DNA of 31,445 bases from G001797105 sp964528155 (GCA_964528155.1 CAZGRL010000037.1:1-31445); one strand, 5' to 3'; shown: positions 16,293 through 25,080, counted from the first letter of the stretch. Notes: generated by a model not told the origin, from the letters alone. A program made the numbers and translations.

Positions 16293-17311
16293 GTCGGGCC
16301 AACCGCCCGTTGACAACAAGGAGCCCGCGGCAGGCTACCTGGCGATGGGGCCTGTTGGCGCTCGCCCTGGTGACCGTGGGCTTGCTGTCCCTTCTGGTAG
16401 GACGCTATCCGGCTCCATACTGGAGCCCGCCGGCGCTCATCCAACAGGATGAACTGGCGCGTCGGATCGTGCTCAACTTGCGCCTGCCGCGCCTGGTCGC
16501 GGCGCTGATGACGGGCGTGAGCCTGGCGGGTGCCGGGGTTGTACTTCAGACTGTATTCAGGAACCCAATCGTTGAGCCGGGTTTTCTCGGGATCTCACAA
16601 GGCGCCGCGTTCGGAGCCGCCCTGGGGATCATCGTTTTGCGACCCGGCCCCCTTGGGATTGAGCTCACAGCAACAGCGTTCGCTCTGCTCGGCTTGGGGC
16701 TCTCCTATCTGTTGGGCGAACATCTGCGATTCGGCGATTGGATGCTGCGGCTAGTGCTCGCAGGCATCGCTGTGTCGGCCTTGTTCTCCGCCGGAGTCGG
16801 GCTTCTCAAGTACCTCGCCGATCCTCTGACTCAATTGCCTGAGATCACATTCTGGCTGCTCGGCGGGCTGTGGAATGTGACCTGGCGCGAGGTTCTTTTT
16901 ATGCTTCCGTTCGTGGCCTTGGGGCTGGCAGTGATGTTCGTCGGACGGTGGAGACTCAATCTGTTCACACTGAGCGATGCGACGGCATTCTCGCTCGGCT
17001 CGCGCGTGCGCTGGGAACGAGGCGTGATCCTTTTCGGCGCGGTCCTGGCCACGGCCTCCGTTACGGCGGTCGGCGGCGTGGTGGGTTGGGTGGGGCTGAT
17101 CACGCCGCATCTAGCCCGTCGTCTGGTCGGCGCCAATGTTCAACGCGCCCTGCCTGCGGCCATGTTGATAGGTGGACCATTCGTGGCGCTCTGCGACGAC
17201 CTGGCGCGGTCGCTCTTGCCCGGAGAGATCCCTCTCGGCATCCTGACGTCGTTCTTCGGTGCGCTGGCGTTCTCCGGGTTGATGATGCGCCGCGCCGGGT
17301 CGCACTCATGA
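16289..17311 (+). CDS. FecCD-type ABC transporter permease
   Basis: 340-residue multi-spanning membrane protein of the FecCD/BtuC family. Typical segments: RLPRLVAALMTGVSLAGAGV, VLQTVFRNPIVEPGFLGISQGAAFG and the C-terminal VGGVVGWVGLITPHLARRLVG, all family hallmarks for coupling to the ATPase. The start is TTG at 16289, overlapping the TGA of the binding-protein gene, with AGGAGG 7 nt upstream; no ATG is closer. Its stop overlaps the ATPase start (ATGA). It forms the channel for the metal chelate bound by the upstream lipoprotein. Confidence 0.9.
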   Translation: MSRANRPLTTRSPRQATWRWGLLALALVTVGLLSLLVGRYPAPYWSPPALIQQDELARRIVLNLRLPRLVAALMTGVSLAGAGVVLQTVFRNPIVEPGFLGISQGAAFGAALGIIVLRPGPLGIELTATAFALLGLGLSYLLGEHLRFGDWMLRLVLAGIAVSALFSAGVGLLKYLADPLTQLPEITFWLLGGLWNVTWREVLFMLPFVALGLAVMFVGRWRLNLFTLSDATAFSLGSRVRWERGVILFGAVLATASVTAVGGVVGWVGLITPHLARRLVGANVQRALPAAMLIGGPFVALCDDLARSLLPGEIPLGILTSFFGALAFSGLMMRRAGSHS

Positions 17312-18096
17312 GTGATGCCAACTTGCTCCGGCTCGTAGAGGTCAGTTTCGTCTATCGCGCGGGAGGGCGCCCTGTCATCGACGGACTCAGCCTCGAGTTG
17401 CGGTCAGGCATAGTGACCGCCATCCTCGGACCCAACGGCGCAGGCAAGACCACGCTCCTGCTCATGCTTCTGGGACTGTTGCAGCCGACCTCAGGTTCCA
17501 TCCTGCTCATGGGGAACGAACTCAAGCGGTACACGCACGCCGAACGCAGCCGCCTGATCGCCCTTGTGCCACAGTCCGAACACATCCCGTTTGCACACAC
17601 TGCCGAAGAGTATGTCCTTCTCGGACGGACACCGCATCTGAGGTTCCTGGAAATGCCGACCGAGAATGACCTGTGCGCGGTCGACCGACTCTTCGAGGCC
17701 CTGAGCATGTCTCACCTGCAGCAGCGCGCGGTCCAGGAGTTGAGCGGGGGCGAACAGCAAATGGTCATCCTGGCGCGTGCGCTGGCCCAGGAGCCGAGGC
17801 TCTTGCTGCTGGATGAGCCCTTCGCCCATCTCGACCTGCTCAACCGCGACCGGATCATGTCCGTGATCCGGCGTCTGTCCTCCCGGGGCGTAAGTGTGCT
17901 CTTCACCACGCATGATCCCGACGCCGCCGTCTCCCTGGCTGACCACGTCGTCCTGATGAGGGAGGGAAGAGCGTTGGCCGTGGGGCCCTTGGGCCAGGCT
18001 CTTACATCGGAGCACCTGTGCGAGACGTATGGCCTCCCGCTCCGAGTCGTGCAGATTGACGGAAGGCCGATCGTGTTGCACGAAGCCCGCTCGTGA
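17308..18096 (+). CDS. ABC transporter ATP-binding protein (FecE/BtuD type)
   Basis: 262 residues from ATG 17308. Walker A GPNGAGKTT, Q-loop region LVPQSEH, signature LSGGEQQ, Walker B LLLLDEPFAHLD and the H-loop TTHD are all intact. It powers the chelate importer. The reading frame is open upstream to 16870, but that part overlaps the permease in another frame and has no family similarity; the ATGA overlap with the permease stop is the natural start. It is the last gene of the padR-ABC operon. Confidence 0.9.
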   Translation: MSDANLLRLVEVSFVYRAGGRPVIDGLSLELRSGIVTAILGPNGAGKTTLLLMLLGLLQPTSGSILLMGNELKRYTHAERSRLIALVPQSEHIPFAHTAEEYVLLGRTPHLRFLEMPTENDLCAVDRLFEALSMSHLQQRAVQELSGGEQQMVILARALAQEPRLLLLDEPFAHLDLLNRDRIMSVIRRLSSRGVSVLFTTHDPDAAVSLADHVVLMREGRALAVGPLGQALTSEHLCETYGLPLRVVQIDGRPIVLHEARS

Positions 18097-18269
18097 ACCC
18101 CCCGCAAGCTATTCCATTCGACTGCTTCCCTTCGTAGGCCGGAGTCTGGATCTCCGCTCGCCGGGAACGGACGACACGGCCTGGGGTGTGTCCCGGCTCG
18201 GGGCACGTTCTCTTCTCGGGGGAGAAAGGAATCCCGCCGAGCTCCGCTACAAACTCGGGACAATGCAGA

Positions 18270-18299
18270 TTGACAAGCCGTACCCCTTTCTGATAGAGT
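18270..18299 (+). promoter_or_regulatory. Promoter of the thrC leader
   Basis: A perfect -35 TTGACA (18270-18275) is followed after 18 nt by TAGAGT (18294-18299) with an upstream TG, making an extended -10. Transcription would start near 18306, giving a leader of about 150 nt before the terminator and about 300 nt before thrC. Confidence 0.6.
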
Positions 18300-18305
18300 G
18301 TTGTA

Positions 18306-18494
18306 TCTCGCTGACGAGCTTTGGAACGAGTGATGAAGAGAACGTGGTCGCCGGAGCGAACGTACTCGATGGTCATGACCGGCTGGGACCGATCCCAATT
18401 GGGGTTGGCGCTCGCCGCGGCATCCTGACCCGTCCGGCGACAGTAGAGCCAGAGCCTGAAAAGGCCGCTCCCACCCCAATGGGAGCGGCCTTTT
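18306..18494 (+). promoter_or_regulatory. Candidate transcription attenuator in the thrC leader
   Basis: Between promoter and terminator the RNA can form a hairpin CGAGT/ACTCG (18327-18331 with 18364-18368) with ACGT/ACGT and TCGC/GCGA stacked inside. ATTGGGGT (18398-18405) is perfectly complementary to ACCCCAAT (18473-18480), i.e. to the last base of the 5' arm, the loop and the first base of the 3' arm of the terminator, with GG/CC extending it after a one-base bulge: a plausible antiterminator. A 32-codon frame (ATG 18333, stop 18426) spans this part; it has three Thr and three Met codons but no run, so a leader peptide is not proven. No known riboswitch class was recognised. Confidence 0.5.
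18459..18494 (+). terminator. Strong intrinsic terminator in the thrC leader
   Basis: Arms AAAAGGCCGCTCCCA (18459-18473) and TGGGAGCGGCCTTTT (18480-18494) pair over 15 bp around loop CCCCAA. The A/T ends let it act on both strands. It sits downstream of the ABC operon but also between the leader promoter and thrC, so it may double as an attenuator. Confidence 0.85.
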
Positions 18495-18527
18495 GATTGC
18501 AGGATCGACGGAGGAGAGGGCGTTCGA

Positions 18528-18614
18528 ATGACGGAAGTTGACGAGCAAACGATCCGGGTACATTTCGCGGGATGGGGAATGCCCGGCCCCCCGATCGGGG
18601 GGCGATCATCATGA
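18528..18614 (+). CDS. Short upstream ORF (28 codons) overlapping the thrC start
   Basis: ATG 18528 is preceded by a very strong Shine-Dalgarno (GGAGGAGAGG) and opens a 28-codon frame whose TGA (18612-18614) overlaps the thrC ATG at 18611 as ATGA. thrC itself has no good ribosome-binding site. Translation of this ORF would melt the 18-bp GC palindrome just upstream of thrC and hand ribosomes on. The peptide has no recognised function. Whether it is translated is inferred from the signals. Confidence 0.5.
   Translation: MTEVDEQTIRVHFAGWGMPGPPIGGRSS
18586..18603. repeat. Perfect GC palindrome just before thrC
   Basis: GCCCCCCGATCGGGGGGC is self-complementary over 18 nt and ends 7 nt before the thrC ATG. 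In RNA it would form a very stable short hairpin covering the thrC ribosome-binding region. Confidence 0.7.
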
Positions 18615-19669
18615 CGACGACCATTTGGCCGGGCGTCATCGGCCGATATCGCCCGTGGATGGATCTCGCCGAAGATGTGCAGCCGGTCACGCTGCTCGAA
18701 GGAAACACTCCCCTCATCCCGATGCCGGCATTCGCTCGCGAGCTTGGGGCGAAGGAGATCTACATCAAATTCGAAGGGCTCAATCCGAGCGGATCCTTCA
18801 AAGATCGCGGGATGACGGCAGCCATGAGCATGGCGGTCCACGACGGCGCGAAAGCGGTGATCTGCGCCAGCACGGGAAACACGGCCGCCAGCGCCGCGGC
18901 CTACGCCGCGCGGGCCGGGCTTCGATGTATCGTGCTGGTCCCTCGCGGCAAGGTGGCGACGGGCAAGCTGGGAGGAGCTATCGCACACGCCGCCGAAGTG
19001 ATCCAGATCGAGGGATCGTTTGATGAGGCGCTCGCCATGGTGACTCAGCTCACCCAAGAGCGCCCCATCGCCCTGGTGAATTCCATCAACCCCTATCGGC
19101 TCGAAGGTCAGAAGACCGCCGCATTTGAGATCTGCGACGCGCTGGGGCGCGCGCCGGACTGGCTTGCATTGCCGGTCGGCAATGCCGGGAACATCACCTC
19201 ATACTGGATGGGCTTCACCCAGTCCCACGCTCGACAGGGGACCGGATTGCCCCGCATCCTTGGCGTCCAGGCGGAAGGCGCCGCACCCCTCGTCGTCGGT
19301 CATGCGATCGAGGATCCCGAAACCGTCGCCACCGCCATTCGCATCGGGCGTCCGGCACGCGGTGAGCAGGCAATACGGGCCGCGCAAGAGTCCCAGGGCA
19401 GAATCATCGCCGTCCCGGATGCGGCGATCCTCAACGCCCAGCACGATCTGGCGAATGCCGGTCTGTGGGTCGAACCGGCTTCGGCAGCCGGTCTCGCCGG
19501 TCTGAAGCGCCAGGTCTCCGCCGGGGAGCTTGATCTGGCCGGATTGAGCGTCGTTTGTGTGTGCACGGGTCACGGTCTGAAGGATCCGGAGGCGATCACC
19601 AGCCGAGCCTCCGAGCCACAAGTCATCCCGGCCGAGATGGATTCGCTGAGGGCGCTGATCGACCGATGA
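18611..19669 (+). CDS. thrC: Threonine synthase
   Basis: 352 residues from ATG 18611; converts O-phosphohomoserine to threonine with pyridoxal phosphate. The PLP lysine is K64 in SGSFKDRGM; the phosphate-binding CASTGNTAASAAAYAARAG and the SINPYRLEGQKT...PVGNAGNITSYW region are typical. An in-frame ATG at 18572 would add 13 residues, partly encoded by the GC palindrome; the shorter start matches the usual N-terminus (IWPGVIGRYRPW) and overlaps the stop of a short upstream ORF. thrB follows with ATGA overlap. The leader carries a promoter and a terminator, so control by attenuation is likely. Confidence 0.92.
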   Translation: MTTTIWPGVIGRYRPWMDLAEDVQPVTLLEGNTPLIPMPAFARELGAKEIYIKFEGLNPSGSFKDRGMTAAMSMAVHDGAKAVICASTGNTAASAAAYAARAGLRCIVLVPRGKVATGKLGGAIAHAAEVIQIEGSFDEALAMVTQLTQERPIALVNSINPYRLEGQKTAAFEICDALGRAPDWLALPVGNAGNITSYWMGFTQSHARQGTGLPRILGVQAEGAAPLVVGHAIEDPETVATAIRIGRPARGEQAIRAAQESQGRIIAVPDAAILNAQHDLANAGLWVEPASAAGLAGLKRQVSAGELDLAGLSVVCVCTGHGLKDPEAITSRASEPQVIPAEMDSLRALIDR

Positions 19670-20571
19670 CGCGCTTCACGATTCGCGTACCTGCCTCTTC
19701 TGCCAACCTCGGCCCCGGCTTCGACAGCCTGGCGCTGGGATTGTCCCTATACAACACGCTTGAGGTTGAGGTCGGCGGTGATGATCTGGTGATCGAGATC
19801 GACGGTGAGGGTGAGAGCTCCCTGCCCCGCGATTCCTCGAATCGTGTGATCAAGGCGGCGGGGATTCGATCCAAGCAGCTCGGCTCCGCCCTGCCCGGCA
19901 TGAGACTGCGCATGATCAACGAGATCCCGGTTGGCGGCGGACTGGGCTCATCGGCGGCAGCCGCTGTGGCCGGAATGATTCTGGCGGACGCCCTTGGAGG
20001 AATCGAACTCTCCAGGGAGGCACTGCTGAAGCCCTTGTTTGAGATGGAAGGCCATGCCGACAACGCTGCGGGAAGCCTGTATGGCGGACTAGTCGTAGTT
20101 CGCGCGTCGAAGGATCAGGTCCTGGCGCGCTGCGTCGCCACGCCGGACTTTTGGGTGGCGCTTGCCTTGCCTCAGATTGATCTTCCGACGCACAAGATGC
20201 GTCGGTCCTTGCCGACAACCGTGCCCCTGGTTGACGCGGCTCACAACATCGGATCGGCCGTGATGACGGTCGAGGCGTTGCGGAATGGAGACTACGCGCT
20301 GCTGGCGTCAGCGACCGAAGATCGTCTTCATCAGCCGCATCGGCAGGGGTTCATCCCCGGTTTCAGCCGTGTAGCAGATGCCGCCAGGGCGGCGGGCGCT
20401 GCGGCCGTCGTGCTGTCCGGCGCCGGTCCCGGTCTGCTCGCATTCGCCCCGGATAGGCATGCGGACATCGCCGCCGCCATGGTCGACGCATTCCAGGAGG
20501 AGGGTCTGGTGGCCAGGCCGTTCGTCCTGGGGATCGACAAGCTCGGCGCAACCCTTTCCCGACATATGTAG
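19666..20571 (+). CDS. thrB: Homoserine kinase
   Basis: 301-residue GHMP kinase that phosphorylates homoserine, giving the substrate of the preceding threonine synthase. Signature segments: VPASSANLGPGFDSLALGLSL at the N-terminus, PVGGGLGSSAAAAVAG (ATP loop) and LSGAGPGLLAF near the C-terminus. Length is normal. The start ATG overlaps the thrC stop; the frame is open further upstream only inside thrC. thrC-thrB form a coupled pair. Confidence 0.92.
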   Translation: MTRFTIRVPASSANLGPGFDSLALGLSLYNTLEVEVGGDDLVIEIDGEGESSLPRDSSNRVIKAAGIRSKQLGSALPGMRLRMINEIPVGGGLGSSAAAAVAGMILADALGGIELSREALLKPLFEMEGHADNAAGSLYGGLVVVRASKDQVLARCVATPDFWVALALPQIDLPTHKMRRSLPTTVPLVDAAHNIGSAVMTVEALRNGDYALLASATEDRLHQPHRQGFIPGFSRVADAARAAGAAAVVLSGAGPGLLAFAPDRHADIAAAMVDAFQEEGLVARPFVLGIDKLGATLSRHM

Positions 20572-20673
20572 ACAACAGACCTTGTTCCGCAGGGCAATCG
20601 CGGCGGAGCAATAAGGTCAGAGGTCATTCGAGGGGAGAAGGCTGTGGGGTATTCCTATCGGTGGAGGAACGAC

Positions 20674-21906
20674 ATGGACTCGAACAGTAAGCTGACCGAT
20701 CTGATGTTCGGAACTGCGACGGACATGGGATCCTCCACGATGGCGGTGCACGGCGGCGAGAGCCGGCCACGGGCGCACCACTCGCTGACCTTGCCGATCC
20801 TGCAGAGCTCGACGTTCACCTTCGAGAACACGGCCGACCTGCGCGCCTTTATGGAAGCCCGCATGTGGGGGCTTGCCGGGAACAGAACCGAATACGGACG
20901 CTACGGCAACCCGACGGTGACGGCCGTAGAGGATCACGTAGCCGCGATCGAGGGCGGTGAAGCATGCGTGTTGTTCAGCTCGGGCATGGCAGCCGTGACC
21001 ACGACGATCCTGTCACTTCTCTCGCCCGGCAGGCATCTGATCATCACCGATGACACCTACCGCCGGACGCGTCAATTCTGCCTGGGCTTCCTGCAGCGGC
21101 TGGGCATCGAATGCAGCGTCGTGCCCGCCGGCGATCTGCCCGCACTGGAAGCGACCGTCAGACCCGAGACGGGTTTGATCGTGTCGGAGTCACCGACAAA
21201 CCCCTACCTTCGCGTGATCGATCTCGACGGGCTGGTGCAGATCGCCGCCCGAAAGAGCGTCAAGGCGCTCATCGACAGCACGTTCGCCACGCCGATCAAT
21301 CTGCAACCGCTAACTCGCGGTATCGATCTCGTGCTGCACTCAGGCACCAAGTACCTCGGCGGCCACAACGATCTGCTCGCCGGGGCTCTCGTCGGATCGG
21401 AGTCGTTGATCGCGCTGGTCCGACAAAACCTGTGGGTCCTTGGCGCGGTCATCGATCCCCATAGCGCCTACCTCCTTCAACGCGGCCTGAAGACTCTCCC
21501 ACTTCGAGTCCAGCACCAGAACGCCAGCGCACTGGCGATCGCCGAGTACCTGGAAGGCAACCCGCGGGTGAAGCGCGTGTGGTATCCGGGGCTGTCTTCA
21601 CATCCCGATCACGACATCGCTCGGGGGCAGATGAGGGGATTTGGTGGCGTGATCAGCTTCGAGATCGACGGAGATCTCGACACCACCAGCGACTTCATCG
21701 ACGCCGTGTCGATCCCCCTCATCGCCTCCAGCTTCGGCGGCGTGGAGACGCTCATCGAACAACCGGCCCTGATGTCGTATTTCGAGCTGTCTTCGGAGGA
21801 GCGCCTGGCGATCGGCATCAAGGACAACCTCGTGCGTCTGGCCATCGGGGTGGAAGACACCCAGGATCTGATCGCCGACCTGGATCAGGCGCTGGCCGCC
21901 ATATAG
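20674..21906 (+). CDS. Cystathionine gamma-synthase/gamma-lyase family PLP enzyme
   Basis: 410 residues from ATG 20674 (GGAGG 6 nt upstream; an in-frame GTG at 20644 lacks a site). Fold-type I Cys/Met-metabolism enzyme: YGRYGNPT at 74-81, FSSGMAA at 101-107, DSTFATP at 201-207 and PLP lysine K226 in HSGTKYLGGHND. It could be cystathionine gamma-synthase, gamma-lyase, methionine gamma-lyase or O-acyl-homoserine sulfhydrylase; next to thrB/thrC a homoserine-derived substrate is likely, but the family does not allow a firm choice. Upstream, 20578-20618 can form an interrupted hairpin (GACCTT/AAGGTC plus TCCGC/GCGGA). The 250 nt after its stop, facing the convergent kimA, holds only a 12-bp palindrome at 21995-22006. 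Confidence 0.88.
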   Translation: MDSNSKLTDLMFGTATDMGSSTMAVHGGESRPRAHHSLTLPILQSSTFTFENTADLRAFMEARMWGLAGNRTEYGRYGNPTVTAVEDHVAAIEGGEACVLFSSGMAAVTTTILSLLSPGRHLIITDDTYRRTRQFCLGFLQRLGIECSVVPAGDLPALEATVRPETGLIVSESPTNPYLRVIDLDGLVQIAARKSVKALIDSTFATPINLQPLTRGIDLVLHSGTKYLGGHNDLLAGALVGSESLIALVRQNLWVLGAVIDPHSAYLLQRGLKTLPLRVQHQNASALAIAEYLEGNPRVKRVWYPGLSSHPDHDIARGQMRGFGGVISFEIDGDLDTTSDFIDAVSIPLIASSFGGVETLIEQPALMSYFELSSEERLAIGIKDNLVRLAIGVEDTQDLIADLDQALAAI

Positions 21907-22158
21907 CGGAGACGCGCGAGGCCTGAGGGCCGGTCGATCAAAGATCCTTCCCGACGCTGCGCCGCCCTTTCATCGGGCACGCTGCCAGAGCACTGCGAGG
22001 CCTCGCCGTGGCACAGGGGGCCGCAAGGACCTGGACGATGATAAACAAGCGGATTTCCACCCAGCGAGTACGAATCAACTCGGGAGTGCTCACAGAAGCG
22101 GCCCCTCAACGACCGGGTCGCTGCTCACGTCGTGGATGTATGGAGGGATGCAGATCGG

Positions 22159-24420
22159 CTACCGGCCTTTGGGCCCCAACTCATAGGGTACATCTGTGAT
22201 CACGATACCCGTTTCGAATGGGATCGACAGGCGAAGAAGCACAGCCATCTGGGTACGCAAGAGGTTCGACCACCAGCGGGGTCGGATCGATTGAGGCACC
22301 ACCACTGTAACGATCTCATTGTTCTTCCGGAGCGCCATGACTCCCTGGATGTACTCGAGCAGTGGTTCGAGAACCATACTGTGCGGGGATGGGAGGACAA
22401 CCAGGCGGATCCCGTCACCCCAGGTCTTCCACTGCCCTTTGAGTGCTTCCGCGGCGTCTGCATCCAGCGAGACGTGCACGGCAGTGATGTCCGCTGACAG
22501 GGATTCGGCATAGCGCAGAGCCGTGAGGGTTCCTTGATCGATCCCGCTGACCGGGACAATGATCCGATGGCGGATGACGTGCGGCGGAAGTCGCAGTTCG
22601 TTTGAGCTTGATTCTCGCGAGGCTCGCCTGAGCGTCCCGGTTTCCTCCCCGTCCTTCCTGGCGGTAGCAGATCCTCCTGGCCTGTTGACAGCCATGTTTG
22701 CCACAGGCGCAAGTGGGGCTCGACTGTCGGCAGCCGCCGCCGAGGCCCATGCCCGCTGTCTCTTGCTGATCCCAAACAGCTCCATAGAAGCAGCGATGGC
22801 GATCATGAGGCGATAGCGGTACTCTTGCATCTTGAAGGCCTGGAACTTGACGATCGAGGCCATGGCGCCTTCGACGCGGGCTTTCTCATGAACGATGCGA
22901 TTCACCTGGCGGGCCTCGCGGTATCCAAACGGCGAGAGCAGAGCCAGGTGGGCGACGACGGTCAGGATGGTGAAGCCGAGCAAGGCGATCCACCCCCCCT
23001 CATCCCACTTACCGATCAACTGACCGATGAACACCAACCCGGCCAGGATGGCTACAAAGGTCGCGCCGGCCACTGCCCAGCGACGAGTTCTTCCCTTGAG
23101 GTGTGCCAAGGCGTGACGGCGGACGGCCAGGCCCATGGCGGTGATCGGCATGAAGACTCCGACGCCGTAAAATGGCACCGCTACTGTAGTCTGCCCATGC
23201 ACGAGGAGCATGATGACGACGGCGATCCCAAACGAGATGGTCACCGAACGCGTGAACGTGCCGCGTGGGTCCCTGTAGACTATCGCCTCGGGGATCTCAC
23301 CGATGGCCACATCGCGCCACTCCGTGGCCTGTGCGTCTTGTAGAGCCGTCATCGAGGCGGCTGCCAGCATGAGCACGGCCACGATCTGATACCCCCAGAA
23401 CAGGACAACCCCGCCCGGGAGCTGACTGAAGCCGATAAACGCCAAATTGCCGACGAGGGTACGGCCGAGCGTTCCATCGAAGACGTTGAAACGGATCGAG
23501 AAGATGGTCAGGAAGAGTGTCGTCAGCCCGCCATAGAACAGAAAAGACGACTGAACGAATCTACCGATCCCCGACTTGCCACTGTAGAACCTCCACAGCC
23601 AACCCAGTCGTGGCAGATGTTTCTTGCCCCACCTTACGATTCCCGCGTCTTCATCCCGCATGAACTGGATACCGTTGGAGACCGCCTCCAGTCCGGTCAG
23701 GGCCACCATGCCCTTCATCGCAGCCGTGAGCATGTGGAAGATCGCCTGCCCGAGGCTGACCGCGGCCGGCGCCTCCGCCGAAGGGACGGGCGGGACGCCT
23801 CTCAAATGCGCCAGAACAAGCCCAATGCCCATGGTGACGGTCATCAGGCAGAAGAAGGTGATCAACGTGAATACGACCTGGGCCGATTCCCCGCGGCCGC
23901 GAATGGTCAGATACCACGTGACCGCCGCAAACAGGGCGCCGAGTCCGAAGTGATAAAGCCAGCTCGTCCCATACGAGCCGATGATGGACAGCAATTGATC
24001 GCCGCCGGACAGGGCCGAGACGACTATGGTCAACACGTAGTCCTGAATGAGCGCCACGGCCACGATCAGGCTTATGGTTGGCCACAGATAGCGCATGGAA
24101 GCCGTGTAGGATCCGCCCCCTTCGTTGAACGGCCCCAGAGAAAACATGTACAGCAGACCGAAGGCGAAGTTGGCGAAGGCGATGACCGCGACCGCAATGT
24201 AGGCCTTGCTCTGCAAGCCGTAAGGATGAAGGGCGCTCATCAACTCGCCGGTGGCGTAGTAGTAGGAAGTGAAATAGTCCACTCCGAATAGCGCCAGAGC
24301 TGCCAGCATGCCAATCTGTCCGGCTCCATGGATGTGGGCGTGCTGGTCTTTCTCGCGCGGAGCGAGTTTGTAAGCCATGAATATGAAAATCGCCATCAAG
24401 ACAATCGAAAGCATCTTCAT
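22159..24420 (-). CDS. kimA: KimA-type potassium importer with C-terminal USP-like domain
   Basis: 753 residues: about 12 membrane segments, then a cytoplasmic C-terminal domain. It matches the KimA (YdaO) branch of the KUP family as I remember it: FNEGGGSYTAS, DYVLTIVVSALSGGDQL, ALTGLEAVSNGI, YGVGVFMPIT and a C-terminal region with IIVPVSGIDQGTLTALRYAESLS, ITAVHVSLD, WGDGIRLVVLPSPH and VVVPQSIRPRWWSNLL. The family imports K+ with proton and is inhibited by c-di-AMP in Firmicutes. The ATG at 24420 lacks a clear Shine-Dalgarno. Only 11 sense codons separate it from the stop of the upstream gene, in the same frame. A KdpDE-like pair lies upstream, fitting potassium homeostasis. Transporter identity is good; c-di-AMP control is unknown here. 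Confidence 0.85.
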   Translation of the reverse strand: MKMLSIVLMAIFIFMAYKLAPREKDQHAHIHGAGQIGMLAALALFGVDYFTSYYYATGELMSALHPYGLQSKAYIAVAVIAFANFAFGLLYMFSLGPFNEGGGSYTASMRYLWPTISLIVAVALIQDYVLTIVVSALSGGDQLLSIIGSYGTSWLYHFGLGALFAAVTWYLTIRGRGESAQVVFTLITFFCLMTVTMGIGLVLAHLRGVPPVPSAEAPAAVSLGQAIFHMLTAAMKGMVALTGLEAVSNGIQFMRDEDAGIVRWGKKHLPRLGWLWRFYSGKSGIGRFVQSSFLFYGGLTTLFLTIFSIRFNVFDGTLGRTLVGNLAFIGFSQLPGGVVLFWGYQIVAVLMLAAASMTALQDAQATEWRDVAIGEIPEAIVYRDPRGTFTRSVTISFGIAVVIMLLVHGQTTVAVPFYGVGVFMPITAMGLAVRRHALAHLKGRTRRWAVAGATFVAILAGLVFIGQLIGKWDEGGWIALLGFTILTVVAHLALLSPFGYREARQVNRIVHEKARVEGAMASIVKFQAFKMQEYRYRLMIAIAASMELFGISKRQRAWASAAAADSRAPLAPVANMAVNRPGGSATARKDGEETGTLRRASRESSSNELRLPPHVIRHRIIVPVSGIDQGTLTALRYAESLSADITAVHVSLDADAAEALKGQWKTWGDGIRLVVLPSPHSMVLEPLLEYIQGVMALRKNNEIVTVVVPQSIRPRWWSNLLRTQMAVLLRLSIPFETGIVITDVPYELGPKGR

Positions 24421-24453
24421 GAATCCCAGAATGCCAGGCTGGCCCCGGTGGTT

Positions 24454-25080
24454 TCACGCCGTCAGAGAATCCCAAATCCAGATCAGAGCGATCTCGAACA
24501 TGACGGATACAGAGAGCAATGCGGTTTGTACCCAGTCGTGCAGCCACTGCACGATCCCGACTTGAAGCAAGAAGAAGCCGGTGACCACACCTATCGAACC
24601 CGACAACGAGACGGCATTGGCCATGAGGGTCGGTTTCCTTTCTCGCGCATCGGTCACGGCCGGCAAGAGATATACAGGCGCCTCGAATCTCGAACGCAAG
24701 AGCTGATCCAAGGATCCCTGTTGGTTGCCTCCGTCTTCGCCTTCATAACAGACCAGGAAGTCACGCGGTCGCCAGAGCGCTTTGACGCTCTCGATCCAAT
24801 CTCCCCCAGGTTGGATGCGGATCTCGACCGAAATGCGGTTATCCCGAATCGCCGTCGCCAGGCTCACGAGATGCCGTCGCAGGCTTGGTTCTTCGTCCAT
24901 GTGCGTCAGAAGGCCCAGGAGCAGGACATCCGAACCCGTCTCGGCCGCCCAGTCCCAGATCAGACTTGACGAATCGATCTGCTCACGGTCTTGCTCGGTC
25001 ACTACGACGATCAGCTTGCCGACCGGAGCTTGAGGTTCGTCGAGAACAGCATATGACGGTTGAGAAGAGATCACAGACAC
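24454..25080 (-). CDS. USP-like domain protein with two C-terminal membrane segments
   Basis: 208 residues. The first about 145 resemble a nucleotide-binding/universal-stress-like domain (KLIVVVTEQDREQ, SDVLLLGLLTHMDEEPSLRRHLVSLA, RPRDFLVCYEGEDGG, APVYLLPA). Two hydrophobic helices follow (near 153-176 and 185-205). It begins with GTG 25080 and ends with TGA 24454-24456. Reading through that TGA gives 11 more sense codons straight into kimA in the same frame, so the two may be one broken gene or one gene with a recoded or miscalled stop. As a separate protein it could be a regulatory partner of the importer. Family assignment is by fold-like pattern only. Confidence 0.65.
   Translation of the reverse strand: MSVISSQPSYAVLDEPQAPVGKLIVVVTEQDREQIDSSSLIWDWAAETGSDVLLLGLLTHMDEEPSLRRHLVSLATAIRDNRISVEIRIQPGGDWIESVKALWRPRDFLVCYEGEDGGNQQGSLDQLLRSRFEAPVYLLPAVTDARERKPTLMANAVSLSGSIGVVTGFFLLQVGIVQWLHDWVQTALLSVSVMFEIALIWIWDSLTA

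Noticed and set aside
16870..17307. N-terminal extension of the ABC ATPase
   Set aside because: Overlaps the permease in another frame; the ATPase fold begins at ATG 17308 with an ATGA overlap.
18327..18420. T-box or SAM riboswitch in the thrC leader
   Set aside because: Part of the hairpin resembles a T-box stem I tip and GGTTGGCG faintly resembles the T-box, but the conserved 14-nt T-box and the SAM-I core are absent. Kept only as an unclassified attenuator.
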